Assembly (NCBI GenBank): GCA_900758845.1 | Contig: CAAESW010000045.1 | Span: forward strand, 5,994 to 69,993 | Length of the DNA stretch: 64,000 nucleotides | Reading direction: 5' to 3' | Origin: an uncultured Collinsella sp. | Lineage (GTDB): Bacteria; Actinomycetota; Coriobacteriia; Coriobacteriales; Coriobacteriaceae | Shown: positions 16,383 to 25,313 of the stretch, piece by piece | Numbering within the stretch: position 1 is the first letter of the stretch | Layout of the letters: every line of letters begins with the position of its first letter | The notes under the pieces: model-generated | Seen by the model: only the letters and a program-made list of their open reading frames with translations | What the model was told of the DNA's origin: nothing | Databases searched by the model: none | Made by a program: the position numbers and the translations under genes

Positions 16383-17990
16383 TTACAGAAGACTCTCGAA
16401 CTTCAGAAGACTCTCGAACTTCTCGCGAACCTGCGGGACGCTAAGGCCGATGATGACCTGGATTGACTGACCTTGGACCACCAAGCCATGCGTACCGATC
16501 GCCTTGAAGGAAGCCTCGGGTGCAACGACGCTCTTGTCCTTGACGTTAACGCGCAGACGGGTAGCGCAGTTAGTTACATCGATGATGTTATCCGTGCCAC
16601 CGAGCAGATCGAGGATGTTCTCGGCAAGCACCAAGCGCTCATCATCTTTACTCTGGGCGGCCGATTTGCCAGCAGCACCGCCCTGCTTTTGCTTGTAGTC
16701 GGCCTTGGACTTGAGCTCGACCTCAACATCGTCATCCTCGCGACCGGGGGTCTTAAAGTCGAACTTGACGATCAGGAAACGGAAGACCACGACCCAAAGA
16801 GCGGTAAAGCACAGACCGACAAGGATGGAGATGGCGTACTGCAGACCGTGTGCGGCCCAAAGGGGCAGCCAGTCCCACGAGAGCATCGAGATGATGCCGC
16901 CGTCGAAGATACCCACGACGCCAAGGAGGTTTTGAGCCATGCAGCCAAGCGCTCCGAGCACGCAGTGGACGACGAACAGGCCGGGCGCGATGAACAGGAA
17001 GGTGAAGTCAAGCGGCTCGGTAATACCGCAAAGCATAGCGGTAAGGGTGACCGGGATCAGCAGAGCCTTGACGCGCTGCTTGCGCTCGGGTTTGGCGGTC
17101 ATATAAAACGCAATGGCGACGCCAAGCGAGCCGAAGACCTTAGTCCAACCAGGGCAGGTATAGGCAGCCCAGGGTGCGGCATCCTTAAGAGCAATGCTCG
17201 GATCGGCAGCCAGTTGGGGCAGGATGTTGGCCCAAGCAGCAAAGATGCCGCCGTTGACCGCCGCGTTGTCGTAATAGAACGGCGTATAGATAAAGTGGTG
17301 CAGGCCTGTAGGGATCAGCACGCGCTCGAAGAAAGCAAAGACACCCACGCCAAACGTACCGGCGGAAAGGATGAATCCCTGGAAGGCGGAGATAGCAGCC
17401 TGAACATGCGGCCACACCAGGCAGGCGATAAGAGCGACCGGAACCATAACGAAGAAACCGATCATATAGATGAACACAGAGCCCGAGAACACGCCCAGCC
17501 ACTCAGGAAGTTCGGTGTCGAAGAACTTGTTATGCAGCATCGTGGCGATACCAGAGATAATGAGCGCGCCCATGATGCCCATATCAAGCGTTTTGATGCT
17601 TGCGATAGTGGCAAGACCAGTACCGCTGCCCGCCTCGACAGAGTAGTCGACCCCAAAGACAGGGCCCCACTGCCCCAAGATTGTGCTTACAAAGTAGTTG
17701 AAGGTAAGGTAGATGGCCAAAGCCTCCATGCAGCAGTGAGCGTTCTGCTTGTTCGCGAGCGAGATTGGCAACGCTACGCAAAACAGCAACGGCATCTGGT
17801 TAAAGAGCGTCCAACCACCCTGGAGCAGCACATTCCAGCAATCAAACCAAAGATGGCCCGCAGTGGCCATCTCGCCAAAGATCGCCTCGGTGGTAAACAA
17901 CGTACCCAGGCCGACGACGATTCCGGAAAATGCGAAAAGAATTGCAGGCGTGTACATTGCACCGCCGAAACGTTGTATCTTTTGCATCAT
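16383..17990 (-). CDS. PTS alpha-glucoside-type transporter EIICB
   Basis: The 535-residue membrane protein starts MMQKIQRFGGAMYTPAILFAFSG, typical of the EIIC of GlvC/MalB-type permeases. About ten hydrophobic segments fill residues 1-430, including the GITEPLDFTF motif. A linker rich in charged residues and glutamine leads to the EIIB domain with phosphorylation site Cys475 (DVTNCATRLRV). There is no EIIA domain, so an external EIIA-Glc, perhaps the crr product at 45.5 kb, must supply phosphate. I start at ATG 17990 after AGAGGGGG; a longer GTG start lacks homology. The C-terminus carries a duplicated KFESLL. Confidence 0.9.
   Translation of the reverse strand: MMQKIQRFGGAMYTPAILFAFSGIVVGLGTLFTTEAIFGEMATAGHLWFDCWNVLLQGGWTLFNQMPLLFCVALPISLANKQNAHCCMEALAIYLTFNYFVSTILGQWGPVFGVDYSVEAGSGTGLATIASIKTLDMGIMGALIISGIATMLHNKFFDTELPEWLGVFSGSVFIYMIGFFVMVPVALIACLVWPHVQAAISAFQGFILSAGTFGVGVFAFFERVLIPTGLHHFIYTPFYYDNAAVNGGIFAAWANILPQLAADPSIALKDAAPWAAYTCPGWTKVFGSLGVAIAFYMTAKPERKQRVKALLIPVTLTAMLCGITEPLDFTFLFIAPGLFVVHCVLGALGCMAQNLLGVVGIFDGGIISMLSWDWLPLWAAHGLQYAISILVGLCFTALWVVVFRFLIVKFDFKTPGREDDDVEVELKSKADYKQKQGGAAGKSAAQSKDDERLVLAENILDLLGGTDNIIDVTNCATRLRVNVKDKSVVAPEASFKAIGTHGLVVQGQSIQVIIGLSVPQVREKFESLLKFESLL
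16386..16421 (-). repeat. 18-bp tandem duplication in the PTS gene end
   Basis: An 18-base unit, CAGAAGACTCTCGAACTT on the plus strand, occurs twice exactly (16386-16403, 16404-16421). It keeps frame and repeats the last six residues (KFESLL) of the EIICB protein. Confidence 0.9.
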
Positions 17991-18138
17991 GACGGGGAAT
18001 CCCCCTCTCTTCATTCGGAGCGACTGCGGTTTTGGCTTCACTCGAGACCGCAGACGCGCCGTTTGCGTGTACCTCGTGCAATAGGACGGGTGGGCCCGCT
18101 TCCCTGACTTCTTGCGCTTCTATTTTTATCATATCGCT

Positions 18139-18293
18139 TATCTAGACAAGTTAGCATAAATACTACGGTCGGTAAACGGTTGATTATTGGCCGTAAACGG
18201 TATATGTCCAGTATTTCGCCTGCTAAATCTGATATAGCTGATAGCTGCAATTCATATTTCTTATTTACTTGTCTAGATATGCTTGTCTATATC
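18139..18293. promoter_or_regulatory. GntR-type operators in the divergent sugar promoter
   Basis: The 357 bases between the PTS start and the dehydrogenase start are not coding. TATCTAGACAAGT (18139-18151) and its exact inverse ACTTGTCTAGATA (18267-18279), followed by GCTTGTCTATATC (18281-18293), resemble operators of HutC/TreR-type GntR repressors. Between them GTAAACGGT occurs twice, about 22 bases apart, near 18172 and 18194. The GntR gene two genes away is the likely binder. Confidence 0.65.
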
Positions 18294-18347
18294 TGCAGAC
18301 ATACCTATACTTCATTACAACATTCACCACCACGTTAAGGAGTCACC

Positions 18348-19373
18348 ATGAAAAGCGCGGTCTTCTATGGAAAGCACGATCTCAGGGTCGAGGATTCGAC
18401 AAAGCCGACCGTGGGCAAGCGCGACGTTCTGATCAACGTCAAGGCTTGCGGCGTCTGCGGTACCGACGTTCATATCTATGAAGGCGACAAGGGTGCAGCC
18501 GACGTTACCCCGCCCACGATCCTTGGCCATGAGTTTGCGGGCGTTGTCGAGGCCGTGGGCAGCGACGTCGCTGGCTTTAAACCGGGCGATCGCGTGTGCA
18601 TCGACCCAAACCATCCCTGCGGCTGCTGCGAACCCTGCCGCGACGGAATCAACCACTACTGCGAGCATATGACCGGTTACGGCACCACCGTTAACGGCGG
18701 CTTTGCCGAGTACTGCTCCGTCGATATGCAGCAAGTCTACAAGTTGGGCGATCACACCAGCTTTGAGCAGGGTGCTATGACCGAGCCCGTCGCCTGCTGC
18801 CTGCACGGCATCGATATGTGCAACATCAAGCCCGGCAGCACGGTTGTCGTCATCGGCGGTGGCATGATCGGTCTGCTCATGATGCAGCTTGCTAAAAACG
18901 CCGGCGCCACCAAGGTTGTCTTGCTCGAGCCTGTCGAAGGCAAGCGCGAGGTTGCGCTCAAACTCGGCGCCGACCTGGCAATTGATTCCATCCACGAGGA
19001 CGTCCCGGCCCGCCTGAAGCAGGAGGGCGTCGGCAACGTCGATGTCGTTATCGAGTGTGTTGGCAAGCCCGTCACCATCGAGCAGGCCATCCAGATCGCC
19101 GGCCACAAGGCTACGGTCATGATGTTCGGCCTCACCAAGCCCGATGAGACAATCACCGTCAAGCCCTTCGAGGTCTTCCAGAAGGAGCTTGTGCTCACCT
19201 CGTCCTACATCAACCCTTATACGCAGCGTCGCGCGCTCGAGCTCATCGACTCTGGCAGGCTCGACGTATCCTCGATGGTCGCCAAGGTGGCTTCCCTCGA
19301 CGAACTCGGCGCCATCCTGTCAGACCCGGCCCTGCGTGCCATGGGTAAATATATAATCGACCCCAGCAAGTAA
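18348..19373 (+). CDS. Zinc-dependent medium-chain polyol/alcohol dehydrogenase
   Basis: The 341-residue enzyme has the catalytic-zinc motifs CGVCGTDVHIYEG and GHEFAGVV, the four-cysteine structural-zinc lobe CGCCEPCRDGINHYC, and a Rossmann motif VVIGGGMIGLLMMQLA. This is the sorbitol/threonine dehydrogenase branch of the MDR superfamily. The substrate cannot be read from sequence. It is divergent from the PTS and GH4 genes and followed by a GntR regulator, so a polyol released from a phosphorylated disaccharide alcohol is a plausible substrate. A TTAAGGAG ribosome site precedes the ATG. Confidence 0.85.
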   Translation: MKSAVFYGKHDLRVEDSTKPTVGKRDVLINVKACGVCGTDVHIYEGDKGAADVTPPTILGHEFAGVVEAVGSDVAGFKPGDRVCIDPNHPCGCCEPCRDGINHYCEHMTGYGTTVNGGFAEYCSVDMQQVYKLGDHTSFEQGAMTEPVACCLHGIDMCNIKPGSTVVVIGGGMIGLLMMQLAKNAGATKVVLLEPVEGKREVALKLGADLAIDSIHEDVPARLKQEGVGNVDVVIECVGKPVTIEQAIQIAGHKATVMMFGLTKPDETITVKPFEVFQKELVLTSSYINPYTQRRALELIDSGRLDVSSMVAKVASLDELGAILSDPALRAMGKYIIDPSK

Positions 19374-19438
19374 ATCGATTGACACCTGCGCGGGCGGCCC
19401 TCACCCGTCGTTCGCGCACCCAGCTCTAGGAGACCGTC

Positions 19439-20194
19439 ATGGCGCGAGCCATCTTCCAAACCATTTATGACAACGTGAAGCAGTCGATTGACGACGGCAC
19501 ATACGCCTATCAGAGTTATCTGCCTTCGGAAACTGAGCTCACGCAGCTGTTTGACTGTTCGCGCATGACGGTCCGTCGCGCCATCTCGATGCTTGCGGCA
19601 GATGGTTACGTGCTCCCCCAGCAAGGCAAAGGCATGCGCGTCATTCGCAACATCAGTGACGAGAAGAGTCGTGGTGGCGGCGGACTCGAGACCTTTAAGG
19701 AAATCGCGGTCAACCGAGGCTTTGAGCTCAAGACTGTCACCACCGTCTTTGAGCTCCTCATCTGCAGCAAGGCGCTCTCCAAGATTACTGGGTTTCCCGA
19801 AGGTTGTGAGCTCACACGCGCCAAACGCATCCGTTATGCAGACGGACAAGCCGTGTGCTCCGACGACTCCTATTACCTAAGCTCACAAGTACCGGGGCTG
19901 ACACCCGAGATTGTCAACGACTCGATCTATCGCTACCTCGAAGAAGATCTTGGCATTAGGATTGCCACGGGCAAACGCGATGTAACGATCGAGCATCCCA
20001 CGCCCGAGGATACGCGCGTGCTCGATCTCGACGACTTTAACGCACTCGCCGTTATACGCGGGCAGACCTACAACGCCGACGGCATCCTTATGGAATACAC
20101 CGAGACCAAACAGGTCCCCGGGTTCTTTTTGCTCCATGAAACCGTGACGCGCAACGGTACCGGTCGAACCGGCCACCAAAGCAGCATGAACTAA
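19439..20194 (+). CDS. GntR/HutC-family transcriptional regulator
   Basis: The 251-residue protein has an N-terminal winged helix (LPSETELTQLFDCSRMTVRRAISMLAADGYV) and a C-terminal UTRA ligand-binding domain (about 90-240, with LTRAKRIRYADGQAV and DSIYRYLEEDLG). This is the TreR/GmuR pattern, in which a sugar phosphate usually releases the repressor. It follows the dehydrogenase by 65 bases and probably controls the divergent PTS-GH4 and dehydrogenase promoters through the TCTAGACA-type sites. A strong terminator follows. Confidence 0.88.
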   Translation: MARAIFQTIYDNVKQSIDDGTYAYQSYLPSETELTQLFDCSRMTVRRAISMLAADGYVLPQQGKGMRVIRNISDEKSRGGGGLETFKEIAVNRGFELKTVTTVFELLICSKALSKITGFPEGCELTRAKRIRYADGQAVCSDDSYYLSSQVPGLTPEIVNDSIYRYLEEDLGIRIATGKRDVTIEHPTPEDTRVLDLDDFNALAVIRGQTYNADGILMEYTETKQVPGFFLLHETVTRNGTGRTGHQSSMN

Positions 20195-20203
20195 CCATTT
20201 ATT

Positions 20204-20275
20204 AGTTGCGGTGGGATAGTTCCTAGAATGGCCAGCTTAAGGGCAAAACAGGAACTATTCCACCGCAACTTTTTT
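20204..20275 (+). terminator. Strong rho-independent terminator after gntR
   Basis: A 21-bp stem (arms at 20204-20224 and 20250-20270, one G-T position) is followed by TTTTTT. A second hairpin at 20276-20306 (GGCCGGCGGGGCAG / CTGTCCCACCGGCC) lies next to it and may serve the convergent gene. Confidence 0.85.
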
Positions 20276-20325
20276 GGCCGGCGGGGCAGTATCTGTCCCA
20301 CCGGCCATCATTTACGCTCTTTTAG

Positions 20326-21579
20326 CTAGTCCGCGAGCTTCTCCACCTGATCGAGCATCTTGCCGAGTTTGGCCTTCGCCTCGGCCTTGACCTTCTCAGC
20401 TTCTTCGTGAGCTTTCGCCTTCTGGGCGGCCTTCTCCTCGGCCTCGGGGTCGACGACGATCAAATTGGACGCATCGTGCTCAACAAGCTTGAGCGCATGC
20501 TCGGGGCACACCTTGACACAGGCACCGCAACCCAAACAATACGTGGATTCCAGTGCAAAGCGACCGCTTCCTACCAAATCGCAGGCGAACGTGGGGCATA
20601 CATTGACGCACTCGCCGCACGACGTGCACTTGTCAAAATCGCACTCCGGCGTGCTCACCTGCATGTTCTGGGCAAGCTCGGGGTGGTTTTGCAGCGTCGA
20701 GAGCACCAGCTGCCGCCCGTGCGTGAGCGAACGGCGGCGCTTGGTCGTCGTGGTACCGCACATGGTGTTGAGCGTGCGTTCCAACTGGGTAATCTGATGG
20801 CGATGTGCTTTGAGCTTCTGCGTCACCGAGGCCAGCGCCGCCGTCGCCGGGTTGAGCTTGGTCACCGTCAGGCCCGTCGTGCGGGCGATCTTTTCCATGT
20901 ACTCCTTGCGCTCGTACTCGCGAAGCTTATGGCACTTGAGGCTCTTGGGGTCGACCTCCAGGCCCATACCCGTGCCAGACCACTCCTCGGCCTTCGCAAT
21001 CGCCTCGCCCAGAATGTCCTCACCGCCGGTGTTGCGGCATTTATCGCACACGCCCAACGGCAGGTACACACTCACGTTGGGATAGTCGGCCAGTACCGAG
21101 AACCAAGTCTCGGCCGTAATATCGCCCACGCAGGCAACGACGACTTCGTTTTCGCGCGGCATGCGCTTAAGGGCGCGCGTGCAGGTGACGTAGGCGGTCT
21201 CGTGGCTCGTGGCCGCCGAGACAATGTCGTCATACAGGTTTTTAGGCGCCAGGCGCGGCGAGATGATCGCCTCGGTCGGACAGGCAGCGGCGCACAGGCC
21301 GCACTTGCGACAGGAGTCGAGGATCTCGATGGCGTCTTCCTCGACCTCGATAGCGTTGACCGGGCACACGTCCATGCACGCGGTGCAGCCGCTCTTTTCG
21401 TTTTTGCAGGTCAGGCACGGAATGGTGTTGCCGCGCGGACGCTCCTTGTAGTCGGCAGGATTCCACTGCGGTGCCGACGGATCGAGTGCATCGGTCACAC
21501 CGCCAAGCGGGTTTTTAAGAAAGTCGAAACCCTTGCTGATCTCGATAATGTCATCAAACAGATCGTGTTCCTGCGCCAT
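20326..21579 (-). CDS. Multi-[4Fe-4S] ferredoxin-like protein
   Basis: The 417-residue protein has four CxxCxxC...CP cluster motifs: CTACMDVCP and CRKCGLCAAACP near the N-terminus, CTSCGECVNVCP and CLGCGACVKVCP near the C-terminus. Between them is a region with CVGDITAETWF and LGVCDKCRNTGGED that could hold further cysteine ligands. The tail is a lysine- and glutamate-rich coiled coil. It is cytoplasmic and probably an electron carrier or the electron-transfer subunit of an unidentified oxidoreductase. I start at MAQEHDLF (21579) after GGGAGGGG. No partner enzyme is adjacent. Confidence 0.8.
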   Translation of the reverse strand: MAQEHDLFDDIIEISKGFDFLKNPLGGVTDALDPSAPQWNPADYKERPRGNTIPCLTCKNEKSGCTACMDVCPVNAIEVEEDAIEILDSCRKCGLCAAACPTEAIISPRLAPKNLYDDIVSAATSHETAYVTCTRALKRMPRENEVVVACVGDITAETWFSVLADYPNVSVYLPLGVCDKCRNTGGEDILGEAIAKAEEWSGTGMGLEVDPKSLKCHKLREYERKEYMEKIARTTGLTVTKLNPATAALASVTQKLKAHRHQITQLERTLNTMCGTTTTKRRRSLTHGRQLVLSTLQNHPELAQNMQVSTPECDFDKCTSCGECVNVCPTFACDLVGSGRFALESTYCLGCGACVKVCPEHALKLVEHDASNLIVVDPEAEEKAAQKAKAHEEAEKVKAEAKAKLGKMLDQVEKLAD

Positions 21580-21729
21580 GCGCGGCCCCTCCCTGAGCAG
21601 TGCAAACAAGCAAGAAATAATGATACGCCATCGGCCCACGCCTCGGGCAAATTACACGCGGCGCATCTTTGTGGCAAATAGCCTATGCCTATCGCCGCCT
21701 CGATTGCACAAGGTCAATCAAGCGCCAAG

Positions 21730-22797
21730 CTATGCCTCGCACATGAGCTGCACGAGCTTCTGTTTGGTCACCTTAACCTGCTCGTTGGCCATGTTACGCT
21801 CGTTTCTAAAGACCGCATTTGCAACACCCTGCAGATCGGCATCGGAAATCTCGCCAAGGCCCAGCTCCTCGAGCGTCGTCGGCAGACCAACGCGCTGGCA
21901 AAACTCGAGCACCTGATCAAGCTCGGGCGCACGCTCCAGGCGCAGCTGCACCACCAGGCCAAATGCCACGGCCTCGCCATGCATGGCCTTGCACTCGGGC
22001 AGGATCGTCAAACCGTTGGCGATGGCATGCGCCAACGCCAAGCCACCGCTCTCAAAGCCGACGCCCGAGAGCAGAATATTGCACTCAATCAGACGCTCAA
22101 CCGCCGGCGATATACGTCCCTTTTTGAGATCTCGCCTGGCAGCGACGCCGCACTCCATGAGCGTGTCGTAGCAAGCGCGAGCCGCGACCAGAGCCAAGTG
22201 CCCCGGCGCGCCACCGTGCTCGTTGGTGCCGTGCGCCGCGGCGCACGAACGCGCCTCGAAGTACGTTGCCAGTGCGTCGCCCATGCCGGCGACCGTCATA
22301 CGCAGCGGGGCTGCCGCGACCACGTTGGTATCGACCACAACCAGGTCTGGATTCTTCTCGAGCATCAGGTAGCGGTCGAACGACCCATCCTCGTGATACA
22401 GCACCGAAATCGCGCTGCACGGACCGTCCATCGAAGCCGCCGTGGGGCATACGCACAACGGCAGCTCAGCATAAAACGCAACGGCCTTGGCGATATCGAG
22501 CATCTTGCCGCCGCCAATGCCCACCACCATGTCGCAATACTCGGCCCGGGCTTCCTTGGCCATTTCGACAACGGCATCTTCCGTACACGGACCGTTGTAA
22601 ATCTTAAAGAACGGCTCGCTTAGATCTTCATCCAGAAATCCATCGACGATCTGCCTGCACAGCCGATCCTCGGTGCCCTGGTCAAACAAGACATAGGCAG
22701 CGCAGCCCAACCATGACAAATACCTGCCCTGGCGCGAAAGCTCCCCCGGTCCCTGAACATACCGACCGGGGCCGCCATAAACCATAGGAAGCGCCAT
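21730..22797 (-). CDS. Glycerol dehydrogenase-like iron/zinc alcohol dehydrogenase, paralogue 1
   Basis: The 355-residue protein has GIGGGKMLDIAKAVAFY (NAD-binding), CPTAASMDGPCS, MGDALATYFEAR (metal-binding Asp) and two histidine segments, ALAHAIANG and CKAMHGEAVAFG. These are the features of GldA-type dehydrogenases. It is clearly paralogous to the next upstream gene but lacks the HSMYHGE form of the second histidine motif (AMHGE here), so substrate range may differ. The start is ATG 22797; a GTG four codons upstream is an alternative. A terminator separates it from its paralogue. Confidence 0.8.
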   Translation of the reverse strand: MALPMVYGGPGRYVQGPGELSRQGRYLSWLGCAAYVLFDQGTEDRLCRQIVDGFLDEDLSEPFFKIYNGPCTEDAVVEMAKEARAEYCDMVVGIGGGKMLDIAKAVAFYAELPLCVCPTAASMDGPCSAISVLYHEDGSFDRYLMLEKNPDLVVVDTNVVAAAPLRMTVAGMGDALATYFEARSCAAAHGTNEHGGAPGHLALVAARACYDTLMECGVAARRDLKKGRISPAVERLIECNILLSGVGFESGGLALAHAIANGLTILPECKAMHGEAVAFGLVVQLRLERAPELDQVLEFCQRVGLPTTLEELGLGEISDADLQGVANAVFRNERNMANEQVKVTKQKLVQLMCEA

Positions 22798-22861
22798 ACG
22801 AGAATCCACCCTTCATCAAACAACGATGGGTGCAAAGTACCCTGACCCCTTTGCACCATAG

Positions 22862-22896
22862 CAAAAAGGGGCAAAGCCATCTGTTGGCTTTGCCCC
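22862..22896 (-). terminator. Terminator after gldA
   Basis: On the minus strand GGGGCAAAGCC pairs with GGCTTTGCCCC (22868-22896) and is followed by TTTTTGC. It lies right after the 22911 stop. Confidence 0.9.
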
Positions 22897-22910
22897 TTCC
22901 TTAGCTTGAT

Positions 22911-24011
22911 TTACTCATCCATGAGATAGTAGTGGCCCAGTGCGTCGGCACCCAGGATGGCGTTTGCGACCATCTCGGGCGTCACCTCAAACGGCATATT
23001 GCACATGGTGTCCTCGGGCGCGCACGCGGCCTCGGCAACAATCATGGCCTGCTCGCGCGTAAGCTCGGCAACGCCAAGTTCCTTCATCGTGACCGGCAGG
23101 CCCAGCTCAATGCAGAAGCCCAAGACTTCCTCGAGCTTCTCGGTCGGGGCATCCTCGAGTACCAGCTGGACGATAGTGCCGAAGGCGACCTTCTCGCCGT
23201 GATACATGCTGTGGCACTCGGGCAGCATCGTCAGGCCATTGTGGATGGCATGAGCGGCAGCAAGGCCCGAGCTCTCAAAGCCAATGCCCGAAAGCAGCGT
23301 ATTGGCCTCGATGATGTGCTCGACGGCAGGCGTGAGCGCACCCTTCTCCAGCGCAACCTTGGCCTTGACGCCATCGGCCATAAGCGTCTCGTAGCAGAGC
23401 TTGGCGAGCGCCAGACCAGCCATGCTGCCCTTGCCGCCGGCGCAGGTGCCGCCGTCGGCATCGTGCGTCGCCTGGGCCTCGAAGTAGGTTGCGAGCGCAT
23501 CGCCCATACCGGAAACCGTCAGGCGCACCGGGCTCGCCGCGATAACCGTCGTATCCATCAGGACGATATTGGGGTTTGCCTTAAGGAAGAGGTACTTATC
23601 GAACTGGCCGTCATCGGTGTAAAGCACCGAAAGTGCCGAGCACGGTGCATCGGTCGAGGCAATGGTGGGGCAAATGATAACCGGGGACTCCAGGTAATAG
23701 GCGACGGCCTTCGCGGTGTCGAGGATCTTGCCGCCACCGACGCCGACGATGATGTCGCAACCGTTGTCGCGAGCGAGCGCAACCAGGCGATCGACCTCGC
23801 CCTTGGAGCACTCGCCGTTAAAGTCCTCAAACAGCAGCTCGGCCTTGGCCTCGGCAAAGCCGCCCTCGATCTTGGCACCGACGCGCTTCTTGCCCGAAGG
23901 CGTCACGATGACGAGGGCCTTAGCGCCGAGCGGCTCGACATAGGAGCCGAGCTTGGCGAGCTCGTCCGGACCCTGGATGTACTTGCTGGGGCTATTGAAA
24001 ATTGCAGCCAT
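22911..24011 (-). CDS. gldA: Glycerol dehydrogenase
   Basis: The 366-residue enzyme has the GldA signature set: GVGGGKILDTAKAVAYY, CPTIASTDAPCSALSVLYT, MGDALATYFEAQ with the metal Asp, and histidine ligands in AAAHAIHNG and CHSMYHGEKVAFG. It oxidises glycerol to dihydroxyacetone with NAD, or reduces hydroxyacetone-type compounds. It lies between terminators on both sides, so it is monocistronic. The neighbouring genes for a GldA paralogue and an iron alcohol dehydrogenase suggest a cluster for fermentative redox balancing. Confidence 0.88.
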   Translation of the reverse strand: MAAIFNSPSKYIQGPDELAKLGSYVEPLGAKALVIVTPSGKKRVGAKIEGGFAEAKAELLFEDFNGECSKGEVDRLVALARDNGCDIIVGVGGGKILDTAKAVAYYLESPVIICPTIASTDAPCSALSVLYTDDGQFDKYLFLKANPNIVLMDTTVIAASPVRLTVSGMGDALATYFEAQATHDADGGTCAGGKGSMAGLALAKLCYETLMADGVKAKVALEKGALTPAVEHIIEANTLLSGIGFESSGLAAAHAIHNGLTMLPECHSMYHGEKVAFGTIVQLVLEDAPTEKLEEVLGFCIELGLPVTMKELGVAELTREQAMIVAEAACAPEDTMCNMPFEVTPEMVANAILGADALGHYYLMDE

Positions 24012-24027
24012 AACTATCCCATTCTCT

Positions 24028-24067
24028 AAAAAAGAAAGGGGCTCCGTACGGATACGTGCGGAGCCCC
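24028..24067 (-). terminator. Terminator after the iron alcohol dehydrogenase
   Basis: On the minus strand GGGGCTCCGCACG and CGTACGGAGCCCC (24038-24067) form a long stem with one G-T pair, followed by TTTCTTTTTT. Confidence 0.9.
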
Positions 24068-24089
24068 TCGTTACGATAACAAGAGTCGA

Positions 24090-25313
24090 TTAGAAATCGA
24101 TGTCGGTGTCGTAGTAGCAGGCCTTGAGGATCTTCTCGAAGTCGGCAGCCTTGGTCTCACGCGGGTTCTCGGGCGTGCAGGCGTCCTGCTCGGCGTTCGC
24201 GGCGATCTCGGGCAGCTTGGCGAGGAACTCCTCCTCGGAAACCATCTGCGGGTTCTCGGCGTCGACCTTCACGCCACCATTCGCGTAATCCTTGATGGAC
24301 TGCGGAATGTTGAGCTGGTCGTTGAGGTCGCGGATCTTCTGGACGAGCGCAGCGATGAGCTCCTCGTTGGTCTCGCCGGGAAGGTGCAGGATCTCCTTGG
24401 CCACGTAAGCGTAACGCTCGGCAGCACGGGGATCCTTGGAGTTCCACTGGATGACCTTGCCCAGGTACATGGCGTTAGCGGCACCGTGGATGATGTGGCC
24501 GTTCTCGAAGGCAGCACCGGTCTTGTGAGCCATGGAGTGAACGATGCCGAGCAGGCCCGAGGAGAAGGCGATACCGGCGATGCACTGAGCCTCGTGCATG
24601 TGCTGACGGGCCTCATGGTCGCCAGCATAGGACTTGGGCAGCCACTCGACGATCTCGCGGATGCCGTGCAGAGCGTTGGCGTCGGTGAACATAGAGGCGC
24701 AGGTGGAAACGTAGGCCTCCATGCAGTGGGTCAGAGCATCCATGCCGGTGTGAGCGCACAGCTTGGCGGGCATGGTGTAGGTGAGCTCGGGGTCGACGAT
24801 GGCGACATCAGGGGTGATGTTGAAGTCGGCCAGCGGGTACTTGATGCCCTTTTCGTAATCCGTGATGACGGAGAATGCGGTGACCTCGGTAGCAGTGCCG
24901 GAGGTAGAGGAAATGGCGCAGAAGTGAGCCTTCTGACGCAGCTCGGGGAAGCTGAACGGCTGGATAATGTTGTCGAAGGACTCCTCGGGATACTCGTAGA
25001 AGACCCACATGGCCTTAGCAGCATCGATGGGCGAACCGCCGCCGATAGCAACGATCCAGTCGGGCTCGAAGTCGCGCATAGCGGCTGCGCCCTTCATGAC
25101 GGTCTCGATGGAGGGATCGGACTCGACGCCCTCGAACAGCTTGACCTCCATGCCGGCCTCTTTGAGGTCGGCCTCAACGTCCTGCAGGAACCCGCCGCGG
25201 CGCATAGAGCTGCCGCCAGAAACGATGATGGCCTTCTTACCCTTGAGGTTCTTCACCTCGTGGCGAGCGCCCTCACCAAAGTACAGATCGCGAGGATTGG
25301 TAAAACGTCCCAT
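24090..25313 (-). CDS. Iron-containing alcohol dehydrogenase (butanol/propanediol type)
   Basis: The 407-residue protein starts MGRFTNPRDLYFGEGA after an AGGAGG site. AIGGGSPIDAAKAMWVFYEYP binds the dinucleotide. Iron ligands fall in GMDALTHCMEAYVS, GIVHSMAHKTGAAF and GHIIHGAANA, as in group III alcohol dehydrogenases and the C-terminal half of AdhE. It probably reduces aldehydes during fermentation. Upstream is a 500-base gene-free leader, so regulation is likely but no operator is recognised. Confidence 0.88.
   Translation of the reverse strand: MGRFTNPRDLYFGEGARHEVKNLKGKKAIIVSGGSSMRRGGFLQDVEADLKEAGMEVKLFEGVESDPSIETVMKGAAAMRDFEPDWIVAIGGGSPIDAAKAMWVFYEYPEESFDNIIQPFSFPELRQKAHFCAISSTSGTATEVTAFSVITDYEKGIKYPLADFNITPDVAIVDPELTYTMPAKLCAHTGMDALTHCMEAYVSTCASMFTDANALHGIREIVEWLPKSYAGDHEARQHMHEAQCIAGIAFSSGLLGIVHSMAHKTGAAFENGHIIHGAANAMYLGKVIQWNSKDPRAAERYAYVAKEILHLPGETNEELIAALVQKIRDLNDQLNIPQSIKDYANGGVKVDAENPQMVSEEEFLAKLPEIAANAEQDACTPENPRETKAADFEKILKACYYDTDIDF

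Noticed and set aside
16383..17990. A fused EIIA domain in the PTS protein
   Set aside because: The protein ends just after the EIIB domain; there is no LIHVGLDT-type EIIA motif.
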